From Fibrella forsythiae (GTDB lineage Bacteria; Bacteroidota; Bacteroidia; Cytophagales; Spirosomataceae), in NCBI RefSeq assembly GCF_017353175.1, contig NZ_JAFMYW010000001.1, forward strand, positions 620,001 through 684,000: 64,000 nt of DNA, written 5' to 3'. Position 1 is the stretch's first letter. Every line of letters begins with the position of its first letter. Below are positions 7,489-16,850 of this stretch, piece after piece. The notes under the pieces were generated by a model. That model was given only the letters and a program-made list of their open reading frames with translations. It searched no databases and was not told where the DNA came from. Position numbers and translations under genes: made by a program.

Positions 7489-8037
7489 ATGTTGCCACAC
7501 GCCATGACAAACCATCTTCTTATCCGCCACACACTCATTCTGATCACCACGTTTGCCCTCTCGGTTACGGCTTGCCAAAAAGCCAAAGATGGCGAGGTAG
7601 GTCCACAGGGAGCTACCGGAGCAACGGGCGCTACTGGCCCGCAGGGCCCCAAGGGAGATCCCGGCTCGGCCAACGTTATCTATTCGGCCTGGATCAGTAC
7701 ACCCTTTACAGGCAGTGGCTCATCCTACACCGGCAATGTTACTGCCCCTAAAATTACGCAGGACGTGCTCGACAAAGCAGATATTCGTGTGTATTGGAAT
7801 GAAGGGGGCCGGGTACTCTCTCTGCCTTACGCCGAAGTGGTTGGTACCACCACCTACACTGTTCACTAGCGCTTTTACGTGGGTCGGATTGAGCTCAGGG
7901 CCAGTTACGCCCTTGGCACACAACAGTTCAGGTACGTGATCATTCCGGGCGGAGTAGCCTCGGGCCGTATCGCTAATGATGGCCTAGATCGCACTAACTA
8001 CCAGGCTGTTAAAGCGTACTACAACATTCCTGGCTAA
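7489..8037 (+). pseudogene. Collagen-like lipoprotein gene broken by an in-frame TAG
   Basis: The first 126 codons encode a lipoprotein signal (lipobox SVTAC, from the ATG at 7489 or 7504), a short run of Gly-X-Y triplets (GEVGPQGATGATGATGPQGP) and a beta-rich domain, then TAG at 7867-7869. Translation in the same frame continues without a break to TAA at 8035-8037. The downstream part (VGRIELRASYALGTQQFRYV, IIPGGVASGR, NYQAVKAYYNIPG) reads like the natural end of this Bacteroidota surface protein family. So either a single nonsense mutation, a sequencing error, or stop-codon read-through is involved. No shift in frame is needed. I call it a recent pseudogene with moderate confidence. Confidence 0.7.
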
Positions 8038-8063
8038 TTCCTAAACTTAGTTTTTCAGTATCT

Positions 8064-8101
8064 GTTCCTAGCCAGGCTCAACCGTGAATCTGGCCAGGAA
8101 C
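8064..8101. terminator. Terminator after the collagen-like gene
   Basis: A 12-bp stem with one mismatch (GTTCCTAGCCAG at 8064-8075, CTGGCCAGGAAC at 8090-8101) is followed by ATTTGTTTT. It lies 26 bp beyond the downstream stop at 8037 and not beyond the internal TAG, which supports 8037 as the original end of the gene. Confidence 0.65.
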
Positions 8102-8220
8102 ATTTGTTTTACTATATCCCCCATTTATGGGATAGTGCAGCGGCGACAGTTAACTGACCTTTGTTTTACCATTAAGCGACACGTGAACAGGAGCCTGTTT
8201 AATACGACGCCCCATGGTAG

Positions 8221-9897
8221 TCAAATTCGTCTCAGTAAATCAGCACATGATGGAACAACACCGGAAGAAACCATAGCCACTCCCGGCCCTGTAGCTAACC
8301 AACTACCCATAGTACCGGGTGAAATGGGTCGCCGCCCCTTGGCAATTGCCGTCTGTTGCGCCAACAACACAATACCGGCTACTATGGCTGCTGCGCCCGA
8401 AGTACTGCCCATATCGTCAGTAAACCTGCACAATTCCGTAGTTGTTAGTATGTTATTTCCTTGAGCAAATACCCGAACACGGTTACCGCGACTCGAAGCA
8501 GGCATAACAGTGAATCTATTTGTTGGTGAATTTGAACGGAACGTGGAGCCCACTAAAATAGACTTGCTGGGCGTTTCCTGATAACGCCCCAGAAAATCAT
8601 CGATTCCCTTGAAAAGGGGACCAATAGATACCCCATTCCGAGCGGCTATATCGGCGATACGAGGGAAAGTTGCCGTATACGCATTCCAATGAGACTGGCT
8701 ATGTCCGGCTAGCGTGTACCGTAATTTACTGGCCCGGAGATCGCGCGGCATCAAGGGATCAACTACATCAGCTGGTAAAGTATTCAGCACAGCCCCTATT
8801 CCGTTCTGACCGTTTCCAGCTGCCTGAACAACGGTTATACCACGACTAAAAGCAACATTAATTAACTCATAAACAGCGGGTTGTATATCTAATGGAAACA
8901 AACCACCGGCCGTACCTACTTCGATCAGTATCGTTTCGCCAGACTGCGTTGCCAATACAGCTACTAAAACGGCGATTTCTTCGGCATAAAGTACAGATCG
9001 GGCAGTTACCTGTTTTATGCACGACGCCAACCGCACGGTTACATTGGATACAATTCCCCGACAAAGGTCATTACCAGCATCATCGTCCCGATCGCCCCGA
9101 CTTGCACCTATTATTCCAAGGATCTGTGTACCATGAGCCTGGTTAATTGGCGCTGGCAATACGTCAGTCAGTACATTCAGGGCAGTACTGCTCATGAGTA
9201 CGGCTTCTGTGGTGATAGTCGAAAATTGTGGATGAGTGAGATCCCAACCACCTGCTTCCACTACCGTTAGCGCTACGTTGGGTACATGAGCAGCCAGTGC
9301 TACGGAAGGTATACCCATATCGCCGAAATAAGTCTGCGTTGTGCCTGTTATCAACCTTGCCTCTCGTGCTGTTGGGTAGCTGGAAAGTGGTACCGGATCA
9401 TCTTTCAGATAAGCATACTGCAACAGATGGTAATTTGTCTTCTGCTTGTGAGGAAGAAGGGGCTCCAGTTTACTGAGCAAATCCTGAAGTATGAAGTCAT
9501 TAATATAATCCGAAAATTCGATTTGAAAATAGTTAAAGAAATTTGGCATACCTGCAACCACATCAGGGAAACCAGACTTCACATTGCCTACTTTGGTCTC
9601 TAGATAGGCCACCTGTTTCTCGCATAACTGATGAAATGAGTTTAGGTCAACTCCTTCAAATAGAAATACGGGTTGGTGATCAATCAATTCATTAATTATC
9701 TGCTTAAAATCAGTTAATTGCGCCGATAGCTTACTTTTTAGTAACTGCTGATAAGTAAGTGGCTCCTGAGCCTGTGTTTTTACGAAATAGTGGGCTGCTT
9801 TAGTGTAAAAACTGGCTGTTAACTTCGGTAAAATTGGCTGGAATGTATTACTATCCAGCAACAAATCGTCTCTAAATTTAAATACCAGGCTAGTCAT
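8221..9897 (-). CDS. Subtilisin-like (S8) peptidase with altered Asp site
   Basis: 558 aa, no signal peptide. Residues 1-180 are a helical domain I do not recognise; about 185-555 are S8-like. His255 (QAHGTQILGIIGA), the oxyanion Asn362 (VVQAAGNGQNG) and Ser500 (GSTSGAAAIVAG) are intact. The Asp motif reads VVEAGGWDLTHPQF, with Glu214 where D-T-G is usual, so activity may be changed or lost unless a nearby Asp substitutes. The gene diverges from a 130-aa protein at 9981. A cytoplasmic S8 with a large N-terminal extension suggests processing or sensing rather than secreted digestion. Its substrate could be the divergent small protein, which is only inference. Confidence 0.78.
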   Translation of the reverse strand: MTSLVFKFRDDLLLDSNTFQPILPKLTASFYTKAAHYFVKTQAQEPLTYQQLLKSKLSAQLTDFKQIINELIDHQPVFLFEGVDLNSFHQLCEKQVAYLETKVGNVKSGFPDVVAGMPNFFNYFQIEFSDYINDFILQDLLSKLEPLLPHKQKTNYHLLQYAYLKDDPVPLSSYPTAREARLITGTTQTYFGDMGIPSVALAAHVPNVALTVVEAGGWDLTHPQFSTITTEAVLMSSTALNVLTDVLPAPINQAHGTQILGIIGASRGDRDDDAGNDLCRGIVSNVTVRLASCIKQVTARSVLYAEEIAVLVAVLATQSGETILIEVGTAGGLFPLDIQPAVYELINVAFSRGITVVQAAGNGQNGIGAVLNTLPADVVDPLMPRDLRASKLRYTLAGHSQSHWNAYTATFPRIADIAARNGVSIGPLFKGIDDFLGRYQETPSKSILVGSTFRSNSPTNRFTVMPASSRGNRVRVFAQGNNILTTTELCRFTDDMGSTSGAAAIVAGIVLLAQQTAIAKGRRPISPGTMGSWLATGPGVAMVSSGVVPSCADLLRRI

Positions 9898-9980
9898 AGT
9901 TTAACAAGGTGGTCAGGTAGGAATGCAATTGCAAGCTTATTCTTTTTTGGTCTTTTACGTAATTTTTAACCTCTCAATTT

Positions 9981-10373
9981 ATGTCTGATTCTAATTATAA
10001 GAAGTACGGACTTCACAAAAACGTACCCGTGGATGACGCTAAAAAGCTCACGAACCAGTTCTACAAAGCAAAAGACCGACGAGCAAAACTAGGCCTGTTT
10101 TTAGGTGTTGATTTTCTGGATGACCTGGTAAAGGAACTGAAAAAAGAGTCTTTCGATGGCATCTTAATCAAATATGGGATATCCAAGGCAAGCGGTGGGT
10201 CTCCTTCAACCTACGAATTGGTTGGCTTACCTATCGAACTGGCAGGCGCTGCGTCACTGAATACGGCCCGCACAGCGGCCACGTACTACTCGTCGAAACC
10301 TGTCGATGGCGCAACCAACCCACCCGATGTTGGCTCGCCCCCACTTTCTTCCGAGGTAACTACCGTTGAGTAA
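9981..10373 (+). CDS. Small soluble protein divergent from the S8-like gene (130 aa)
   Basis: Not a family I recognise. The N-terminal 75 residues are Lys-rich and helical (VDDAKKLTNQFYKAKDRRAK), with a conserved-looking GLFLGVDFLDDLVKELKK segment. The middle is Gly/Ser/Ala-rich, and the tail is a disordered Pro/Ser/Thr stretch. There is no signal peptide or membrane helix. It is divergent from the S8-like gene over an 83-bp gap and followed 18 bp later by a membrane protein gene, then a two-component system. It may be the partner or substrate of the protease, or the first gene of the sensor operon. Confidence 0.65.
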   Translation: MSDSNYKKYGLHKNVPVDDAKKLTNQFYKAKDRRAKLGLFLGVDFLDDLVKELKKESFDGILIKYGISKASGGSPSTYELVGLPIELAGAASLNTARTAATYYSSKPVDGATNPPDVGSPPLSSEVTTVE

Positions 10374-10391
10374 CGAGCGACTCCACCAGCC

Positions 10392-11048
10392 ATGCTGAAG
10401 CAACTTGTTATCGCCTTAAGCTATCTAAACAGCGCTACACTTTTGATACCCGTTGTCATTGGCATATGGTTTTGGAACTCGCTATCTGTGGCACTTCGGT
10501 TAAGCTGGTGGGCAATCCTATCTTACCTGCTGCTCTTCGTGACCTCGTTTTCTATCGGTCTTTTAGCCGAGAGATCAAATACGCTACTGTTTCAGTATCT
10601 AATATCGGGGGCATTTGGCAGCTTTTTCGCCGCAGCTTACTGGTTCGCTGTGCCCACAGGTTGGCGTAAACAGCTAATTGCGGGATTAGGCGTAGCGGGT
10701 TTAGCAGGATTGTTTTTTGAAGCCATCGTTCAGGCTCATTATCGGGAAACTAGTCTGTGGTCAGTACCCTTGGAAACGGTACTGACCACCGCTACAGTGC
10801 TGCTCTATCTGCATTACATACTCCGCCAAACAAAAATAAACCTTCTGCAAATTCCTTTTTTCTGGATAAGCATTGCACACCTTATCAGTTCGGTACTGGG
10901 TACGATATATGATGCATTCCGACCAATGATGCTGGCCTCCTCACTGGAGCTATATATGGTCTGGCTTTGCTTTCAGCTAGGCATCACCATTTTTTGTAAT
11001 TTGCTATATGGCGTGGGCTTCTATAAAACAAAAAATATGTCGCGCTAA
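10392..11048 (+). CDS. Polytopic membrane protein upstream of a sensor kinase (218 aa)
   Basis: About seven hydrophobic helices spread over the whole length, short loops and no extracellular domain. No family name recognised, but the size and helix pattern resemble the membrane part of 7TM sensor kinases, such as the kinase at 12936-14333 in this cluster. Its end overlaps the start of the following kinase gene by 41 nt in another frame, so the two are probably translated together. It could act as a membrane input module for that kinase (inference). Confidence 0.75.
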   Translation: MLKQLVIALSYLNSATLLIPVVIGIWFWNSLSVALRLSWWAILSYLLLFVTSFSIGLLAERSNTLLFQYLISGAFGSFFAAAYWFAVPTGWRKQLIAGLGVAGLAGLFFEAIVQAHYRETSLWSVPLETVLTTATVLLYLHYILRQTKINLLQIPFFWISIAHLISSVLGTIYDAFRPMMLASSLELYMVWLCFQLGITIFCNLLYGVGFYKTKNMSR

Positions 11049-12144
11049 ACGGGTTTGCTACTTGGCAGGAAGTACAGTGTCCTGTTTATTACTGGCTGTA
11101 ACGACGTTGGGTCAGCAGAGTGCGCCGGAGACCCGGGTAGCTAGTGTTACTATTCCTGACGAATATGGGCAGGCAATTGTAAAGTATCCTCCTTTTGCGC
11201 TGAACCTGGAAGGACGTCAGAACTATATATCGTTCAGACTAAAAGCGGCAGTACCAACGCGCATTCAGTATCGGCTGGATGGGCTCGATAACGAATGGAT
11301 CGACGGATTGAGCACCGACCATATCCATTATTCAAACCTGCCGGGAGGCTCGTATAAGTTCCAGTTGAAGAGCCAATTTTCCGACCATACTGAATCGGTC
11401 ACCATCCAGGTAAAAGCTCCCATCTGGCGGAAATGGTGGTTTGTTCCCACCATTTTTGCCTACCTGATTGGTGTGATTGGCTTGGTCGTTTATCTATTTA
11501 TGCAGTACAGATTCCGTCAAAAGCTTCGCGTATTACAGGCTCGTGATCGAATAGCCCGCGACCTACACGATGATATGGGCAGTTACCTGAGCAGCATAAG
11601 CATTTTGAGTCAGACCGCCCATAGAAATACCATTCGCGATCCGGAGAAAACCCAGCTAGCCCTCGATCGTATAGGTCAAACGGCGAGGCGGGTGATGGAA
11701 TCAATGAACGATATGGTATGGAGCATTAATCCCTCCAACGATTCAATGACGCAAGTAGTGACCCGAATGACCGACGCAGGCAACAGCCTTTTCAATGATA
11801 CGCCTGTCGATTTCAACATTCAGGTTGGCGATGATCTGGGTACGTTCCCGATTTCAGCCGAGGCTCGGCGCGACCTGTTTCTGATTTTTAAAGAAGCCAT
11901 TACGAATGCGGCGCGTTATGCCCAGGCCAGCCGGGTCAGGGCTTCGCTACAACGTACCCAGACGGGTTTGCTCCTCCAGATTCAGGATGACGGGCGGGGC
12001 TTTGATCCTCAGCAGCCTGCTTATCAGAATCCAGGTGGCGGCAATGGGCTTATCAATATGCAGAAACGAGCTACTACGCTCGGCGGCGAACTCACAGTCA
12101 TATCACGTATTGGCGAGGGCACCACAGTGCGGTTACTCGTTTAG
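11008..12144 (+). CDS. NarL-group sensor histidine kinase (Y_Y_Y-like, HisKA_3)
   Basis: 378 aa. An N-terminal signal or anchor is followed by a periplasmic Y_Y_Y-type beta domain (about 55-137; YRLDGLDNEWIDG, then YSNLPGGSYKFQLKS) without the beta-propellers found in full hybrid sensors. One transmembrane helix (about 143-166) comes next. HisKA_3 holds the phosphoacceptor His187 (RDLHDDMGSYLSSI), followed by an HATPase domain (N box EAITNAARYAQ, DDGRGFD, GNGLINMQKRA). It overlaps the membrane protein before it and lies 105 bp before the response regulator, its likely partner. Confidence 0.87.
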   Translation: MAWASIKQKICRAKRVCYLAGSTVSCLLLAVTTLGQQSAPETRVASVTIPDEYGQAIVKYPPFALNLEGRQNYISFRLKAAVPTRIQYRLDGLDNEWIDGLSTDHIHYSNLPGGSYKFQLKSQFSDHTESVTIQVKAPIWRKWWFVPTIFAYLIGVIGLVVYLFMQYRFRQKLRVLQARDRIARDLHDDMGSYLSSISILSQTAHRNTIRDPEKTQLALDRIGQTARRVMESMNDMVWSINPSNDSMTQVVTRMTDAGNSLFNDTPVDFNIQVGDDLGTFPISAEARRDLFLIFKEAITNAARYAQASRVRASLQRTQTGLLLQIQDDGRGFDPQQPAYQNPGGGNGLINMQKRATTLGGELTVISRIGEGTTVRLLV

Positions 12145-12249
12145 TCTAATTCCATTAAGTAACTATTCCCGCAACAGCATCACCTATTCATGGTATAGCC
12201 TGCTCCTCCTACTTTGCCTAGTTTTGACCTAGCATTTATCGTTTTTATT

Positions 12250-12873
12250 ATGGCCATCCGCGTTGCTATCTACGAAGACAATCGCTCCCTGCGCGAAGCA
12301 CTTAGTACGCTCGTTACCGAGACAGACGAGCTAACTCTGGTAGGTGCTTACGGCGACTGTCTGCATGCCAATGACAACACCTACCGGCATCAGCCCGATG
12401 TGGTACTTATGGACATCGACCTGCCGGGTCGCGATGGTATTCAGGCCGTCACGGGTCTTCACCGCAACTTTCCAACGGTGGAGGTGCTCATGCTCACCGT
12501 ATTCGACGACGACGATCGCGTGTTTCGGTCGTTGTGCGCTGGCGCATCGGGGTATCTGCTCAAACAAACCACTCCGGATAATATCACCGATGCCATAAAA
12601 TCTGTGTATGCAGGCGGAGCGCCAATGACCCCGAGTATTGCTCGGCGCGTCATTCAGACGTTTCCCTCAAAATCAACGCAGTCGGCCGACCTGGATCTTC
12701 TGACTGGCCGCGAAAGCCAGGTGATACATTACCTAGCCCAGGGCATGAGCTACAAGCTTGTAGCGGCAGAGCTAGCTATCAGTATTGAAACGGTACGCAC
12801 GCATATAAAGCGCATATACGAAAAGCTGCACGTTCATTCCGTCACCGAAGCACTGGCCAAGTATCGCCCGTAG
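12250..12873 (+). CDS. NarL/LuxR-family response regulator
   Basis: The ATG at 12250 (MAIRVAIYEDNRSLREAL) is chosen because the receiver domain starts there; the frame is open for 12 hydrophobic codons upstream. The receiver domain (1-120) has Asp55 (VVLMDIDLPG) as phosphoacceptor, Thr82 and Lys104 (YLLKQTT). The C-terminal LuxR-type HTH (about 143-205) reads LTGRESQVIHYLAQGMSYKL and TVRTHIKRIYEKL. It receives phosphate from the kinase upstream and perhaps also from the convergent kinase at 12936-14333. Targets unknown; the small-protein operon beginning at 9981 is a candidate. Confidence 0.92.
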   Translation: MAIRVAIYEDNRSLREALSTLVTETDELTLVGAYGDCLHANDNTYRHQPDVVLMDIDLPGRDGIQAVTGLHRNFPTVEVLMLTVFDDDDRVFRSLCAGASGYLLKQTTPDNITDAIKSVYAGGAPMTPSIARRVIQTFPSKSTQSADLDLLTGRESQVIHYLAQGMSYKLVAAELAISIETVRTHIKRIYEKLHVHSVTEALAKYRP

Positions 12874-12935
12874 ACGCTGGGTACGTTATTCATGCATCTT
12901 ACTACGGCAACCCACACACACTGGCACCCACTTTT

Positions 12936-14333
12936 CTACGCTGGCGATGTAACGCGTGTCCCCTCCTGAACGGGAGTCAGTACCGGGCAGGAAAGTGTCA
13001 CGCTGGTTCCGCTGCCTGGCGCCGAACGGATGACCAATGTGCCGTTCAGGTCCCGAGCACGTTGATGAAGGCTCGTCAGGCCGTTCCCTGCCAGTCGTTG
13101 GTTGTCCGTTACAAATCCAACGCCATCATCACTGATAGTAAGGGTCAGGGTACCGTCTGTTACAGCCAGCTTAACGTCGATAGTGCGAGCCTTTGCATGC
13201 CGTAAAGCATTGTGTAACAATTCTTTGTAGACAAGAAAAACCTCCCGCTTAACATCGGCCGATATGATGTCGCTAACAGACAATGGCAGTAGGTCGAGCG
13301 TCAGTTCTACGTCCTGATGCTCGAAGAGCGTATGGGCCACTTCGCTGAACCGGTGGGCAAATACGTCGCTCGTGGCTGGCGTTTCGGTGAGGCTCCAGAC
13401 AATCTGCCGCATCTTTTTCAATACCTGCCGAGCCGAGCCCCCGATCAATTTCATCGTTGCCGACGCCTGATCCGGTTGCTTATGCACCTGGCGTTCTGCT
13501 GCCTGGCTCAGCATACTGATGCTACTTAGATCGGCACCGATATCGTCATGTAAATCCCGGGCAATATCTGCCCGGATGCGATCGAGCTGCTGCTGTCGCC
13601 GCTGATTTTCCTGCAACTGTCTGATCAGCTCAGCCTGAACGGCCAGTCGCTCTGATTCTATCTGCCGATTAACCAATGACATACCCATGGTGAAACACAG
13701 AACCTCGAGCACAACCCCTACCTCCATATAGGTTACCGGAAATGTCAGGGCATTTGTCAGCTGCTTTGTGAAGAGTTGAGGTACGTAGTTGACGCCAAGT
13801 GCCACCAGACAACCCATCACAAAACAGAACGAACCAATAATGAAATAAACCATAACGGCCTGCCGTAACCGGATAATGCGCGGTACTACCAGTAGAGCAC
13901 CAACCGCCAGCAGGGTTCGATCGGCCACATACAAACCAGACCGTATACCAGCCGGGGTTCCAACCAGCCAAAGTTCGGTGTCGAGCAGTAAGTGGGCAGC
14001 CAGTAACCAGATCATGCCCGTCAATAACCGGTGACTCCACGGGTCGTTGACGGGCATGTCCATCAATAAAATAGCAAAACGGATATAGAGGAAAAACGCA
14101 AGCGATTCCAGCAGCGTAACTGTATAGTTCACGCCTGGAAGGTAATCTGCTTTCGTATACGACTGATCGTCGATGCGGAAAGTGATCACCATGCAAACAA
14201 TATACAAGGCATATTGCCAGTATATCTCTTTCCTGTGCTGAGCGTATGACAACAGCCCGTAGAGCGCCATCATAACCAGCATTCCATCCAGAAAAAGACG
14301 TAATGTCAGATAGGAGACAGACCAGGCGGGCAT
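12936..14333 (-). CDS. 7TM-type sensor histidine kinase (HisKA_3)
   Basis: 465 aa. Seven hydrophobic helices in residues 8-222 form a membrane sensor without an extracellular domain, followed by a coiled coil (225-255) and HisKA_3 with His262 (ARDLHDDIGADLSSISMLSQ). The ATPase domain has KELLHNALRHAKA, DDGVGF and GNGLTSLHQRA. Its phosphotransfer motif is almost the same as that of the kinase at 11008-12144 (DLHDD-G--LSSIS-LSQ), so both may use the one response regulator that lies between them. It is convergent with that regulator, with a 62-bp gap and no strong terminator. Confidence 0.87.
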   Translation of the reverse strand: MPAWSVSYLTLRLFLDGMLVMMALYGLLSYAQHRKEIYWQYALYIVCMVITFRIDDQSYTKADYLPGVNYTVTLLESLAFFLYIRFAILLMDMPVNDPWSHRLLTGMIWLLAAHLLLDTELWLVGTPAGIRSGLYVADRTLLAVGALLVVPRIIRLRQAVMVYFIIGSFCFVMGCLVALGVNYVPQLFTKQLTNALTFPVTYMEVGVVLEVLCFTMGMSLVNRQIESERLAVQAELIRQLQENQRRQQQLDRIRADIARDLHDDIGADLSSISMLSQAAERQVHKQPDQASATMKLIGGSARQVLKKMRQIVWSLTETPATSDVFAHRFSEVAHTLFEHQDVELTLDLLPLSVSDIISADVKREVFLVYKELLHNALRHAKARTIDVKLAVTDGTLTLTISDDGVGFVTDNQRLAGNGLTSLHQRARDLNGTLVIRSAPGSGTSVTLSCPVLTPVQEGTRVTSPA

Positions 14334-14418
14334 TGTGCAGACAGGTTAGGCTAGCGCAGCCATAAATCTACACGTTTTGTTTGTTACTCGGATAATCAAC
14401 CAGTTAAGTACTAGCTAA

Positions 14419-15456
14419 TTAATCCAGAGAAGTCAGAAACGCCATCGTATCCACGCCATCAGCGTAATCCATCAGGCCGGGAAACTGGGTTTGGCCAAAC
14501 GGGACAGATCCACTATACCAGCCATTGGCCGATGCAACTACCTGAATTTTATCGGCATAAGCTGCCAGTAGTGCTTTCAGATGCGCCAGATCATGATATT
14601 TCTGGTAAAACACCACCGATATAGGTGATACCAGACCAGGCTGCTCGGTGATCATCAGAAAGCCGTTATCAAGGTGATCAACCCGGTTAACCAGGTAGAT
14701 AGACCGGTTATAATCGTAGTTATTGGAGTACTTGTGCTGGCTCAGGAACTCGGTTGACCGGGGCTCCAGCGTCTTAAGTAAGGGCGTAAAACTATAAGGC
14801 AAACCATCATAGTCATCGGGCACGAACAGGGTGGATACGTTGCGGCAACCCAGTCCGAAATAGGTCAGGATATCATCGCCCAATAACGCCAGTTGATCGG
14901 TCGTTTCATCGCCCGTCAGCACCCCTACCGACGACCGGTTGTGCCGGATTATGTTCGGCTTTTTCGCGAAATAATAGGTGAAGTACCGTGCTGTGTTGTC
15001 GCTGCCGGTAGCAATGTAGGCATCAGCGTCGTTCAGGCGGTCAACGATCTTGACTCGTTCTGCAAAAGCAGGTTCCACTTCCTTCAACGTATGAATCAGG
15101 TAGCGCATCAGCAGTTCGTCAAGGCTACTCAGCTTGGCCAGCAAATAATGACCGCTGATCAGCACACACAGCATGTCGTGAAAACCCACAGCCGGAATAT
15201 TTCCTGCCATGACTACCCCGATCCAACGCGGGTTTGCGGGCTCGGTTGGGTAGTGGCTTGTCCACTCCGTCAGGGCCTCCCTGGTCAGCATCCGGTCGGC
15301 AATAGCATCGAGCGCACGTTGTACGTTCTCCGGGTTGAACCAGTTATTTTTCGAGTTGGCCCGGTAGGCGGCCTCTTCGCGATCGGCCCGACGGGCGGGA
15401 TCACGAAGCACATCTCCAAGCGTTACGAAGGCATCAATTCGTTGTTGTACGTTCAT
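14419..15456 (-). CDS. Acyl-CoA reductase, LuxC-like
   Basis: 345 aa, within the LuxC/aldehyde dehydrogenase-like family (PF05893 type). A dinucleotide-fold stretch (GVVMAGNIPAVGFHDMLCVL) is followed by the likely catalytic Cys in YFGLGCRNVSTLFVP. The family reduces acyl-CoA to aldehyde with NADPH; the true substrate in non-luminous bacteria is usually unknown. It is the last gene of a leftward run after trmD but separated from it by a long hairpin, so it may have its own transcript. Cytosolic, no signal peptide. Confidence 0.87.
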   Translation of the reverse strand: MNVQQRIDAFVTLGDVLRDPARRADREEAAYRANSKNNWFNPENVQRALDAIADRMLTREALTEWTSHYPTEPANPRWIGVVMAGNIPAVGFHDMLCVLISGHYLLAKLSSLDELLMRYLIHTLKEVEPAFAERVKIVDRLNDADAYIATGSDNTARYFTYYFAKKPNIIRHNRSSVGVLTGDETTDQLALLGDDILTYFGLGCRNVSTLFVPDDYDGLPYSFTPLLKTLEPRSTEFLSQHKYSNNYDYNRSIYLVNRVDHLDNGFLMITEQPGLVSPISVVFYQKYHDLAHLKALLAAYADKIQVVASANGWYSGSVPFGQTQFPGLMDYADGVDTMAFLTSLD

Positions 15457-15465
15457 ATCGTTAAA

Positions 15466-15561
15466 TTTACTGTTTACCGTCTACAGCTTTCTGTTGCTAT
15501 GCTGGGCTTGAATAACGTGCGTTGGCGAAACAACAGAAGACTGTAGACGGTAAACAGTAAA
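15466..15561. repeat. Long hairpin between trmD and the acyl-CoA reductase
   Basis: Arms 15466-15496 and 15531-15561 pair over 31 bp with only a 2-bp mismatch, around a 34-nt loop. The arms contain TGTTTACCGTCTACAG and a CTGTTG end, and are related in sequence to the hairpin at 16851-16947. No T-run follows, so it is not a typical terminator. It may be a transcript-end stabiliser, an attenuator or a mobile repeat. Confidence 0.75.
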
Positions 15562-15565
15562 CGAA

Positions 15566-16243
15566 TTACTCGTTTAATAAATCGGGTCTACGGGCCTGGG
15601 TACGTGCCAGTGCCTGTTCATAGCGCCAGTTATCGATCATGGCTTCGTGGCCCGACAGTAGAATATCAGGTACGTTCCAGCCCTCAAAGCTGGCTGGTCG
15701 GGTATAGATCGGTGGTGCCAGGAGGTCATCCTGAAAGGAGTCGGTAAGGGCCGACGTTTCATCGCCCAACACACCGGGAATCAGTCGAATAAGCGCGTCA
15801 GACAATACCGCCGCCGCCAGCTCGCCACCCGACAAGACATAATCCCCAATGCTGATTTCGCGGGTGATAAAGTGCTCGCGAACCCGCTCATCAACGCCCT
15901 TGTAGTGCCCGCAGAGGATGATCAGATTCTGGGCCAGCGACAGTCGATTCACCAGCGGTTGCGCCAGGCGCTCACCGTCGGGGGTCATGTAGATCACATC
16001 GTCGTAGGTACGTTCGGCCTGCAGGCTGCGGATACACTTGGCAATGGGCTCGATCTGCATAACCATCCCTGCCCCACCCCCAAACGGATAATCGTCGATC
16101 CGGCGGTGTTTATCAGCCGTATAGTCGCGCAGGTCGTGCACGTGCACCTCGGCCTGCCCCCCCTGTTGCGCCCGTTGTAAAATCGAATGACCAAAAAAGC
16201 TGTCGAGCAACCGGGGCAGGCAGGTGATTATATCAATACGCAT
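15566..16243 (-). CDS. trmD: tRNA (guanine37-N1)-methyltransferase
   Basis: Start set at 16243 ([20 protein letters not shown]), where the family begins, 7 nt after the rimM stop; upstream codons in frame are Thr-rich leader. The product is 225 aa, usual for the family. SPOUT-fold signatures are present: [15 protein letters not shown] for substrate binding, [12 protein letters not shown], and the knot motif [15 protein letters not shown] for S-adenosylmethionine. It makes m1G37 in tRNAs to prevent frameshifting. The order rpsP-rimM-trmD is the conserved ribosome-maturation cluster. Confidence 0.97.
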   Translation of the reverse strand: MRIDIITCLPRLLDSFFGHSILQRAQQGGQAEVHVHDLRDYTADKHRRIDDYPFGGGAGMVMQIEPIAKCIRSLQAERTYDDVIYMTPDGERLAQPLVNRLSLAQNLIILCGHYKGVDERVREHFITREISIGDYVLSGGELAAAVLSDALIRLIPGVLGDETSALTDSFQDDLLAPPIYTRPASFEGWNVPDILLSGHEAMIDNWRYEQALARTQARRPDLLNE

Positions 16244-16250
16244 AAGAGAA

Positions 16251-16841
16251 TCAGGCTTTGTCGTCGTTGTCGTAATCGGCATCGCCATCTACGGCATCGT
16301 CGGGCAGGCCAGCATCCGTCAGGTAAACTTCCAGTAATCCGTCTGGAAGTTCTACGTTCAGGGTTTTAGCAGCCCGGTCGACCGTTTTTACGATAGCGCT
16401 ATTAATCGGAATAAGCATCTCCTGCCCCCGGTAGTCCATCGCAATCAGATCCTGCGTGGGCATAGCCATCACCGATGTTACTGTACCTAGTGGCCCCTCG
16501 GTTTTGTCGATGATGCGGTAACCGATGATTTCATGGTAATAAAACCGGTCTGGATCGGTGATCTGTTCCAGATTATCGAGGGGAAGCCAAACCGGACAAT
16601 TGATCAGTTTTTTTGCTTCTTCCAGGGTTTCTACGTCTTCCAGTGCCAGAATAGCCCGGTCCCGATTGATCGACGAAGATTCAATAAAATAGGGGGTTAG
16701 CTCGCCCCGCACTTCGATTAGCACTGAGTCAAGTTCTTCATACTCAGATGGATCATCTACATCCAGAAACAAAACTACCTCTCCGTTGAGCCCGTGGGTT
16801 TTGGTAATGTGGCCCAGTTGAAAGCAATCGTCTTTAGTCAT
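16251..16841 (-). CDS. rimM: Ribosome maturation factor RimM
   Basis: 196 aa. The N-terminal RimM barrel ([20 protein letters not shown]) is followed by a PRC-barrel-like domain ([35 protein letters not shown]). The last 20 residues are an acidic tail. It helps mature the 30S head around S13/S19 and 16S helix 33. trmD follows after 7 nt, so the two are co-transcribed; a 33-bp hairpin and the rpsP terminator precede it. Confidence 0.95.
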   Translation of the reverse strand: MTKDDCFQLGHITKTHGLNGEVVLFLDVDDPSEYEELDSVLIEVRGELTPYFIESSSINRDRAILALEDVETLEEAKKLINCPVWLPLDNLEQITDPDRFYYHEIIGYRIIDKTEGPLGTVTSVMAMPTQDLIAMDYRGQEMLIPINSAIVKTVDRAAKTLNVELPDGLLEVYLTDAGLPDDAVDGDADYDNDDKA

Positions 16842-16850
16842 GCTATAAGA

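Noticed and set aside
8084-8464. Rightward frame over the end of the S8-like gene
   Set aside because: Antisense to the conserved GSTSGAAAI block; not a gene.
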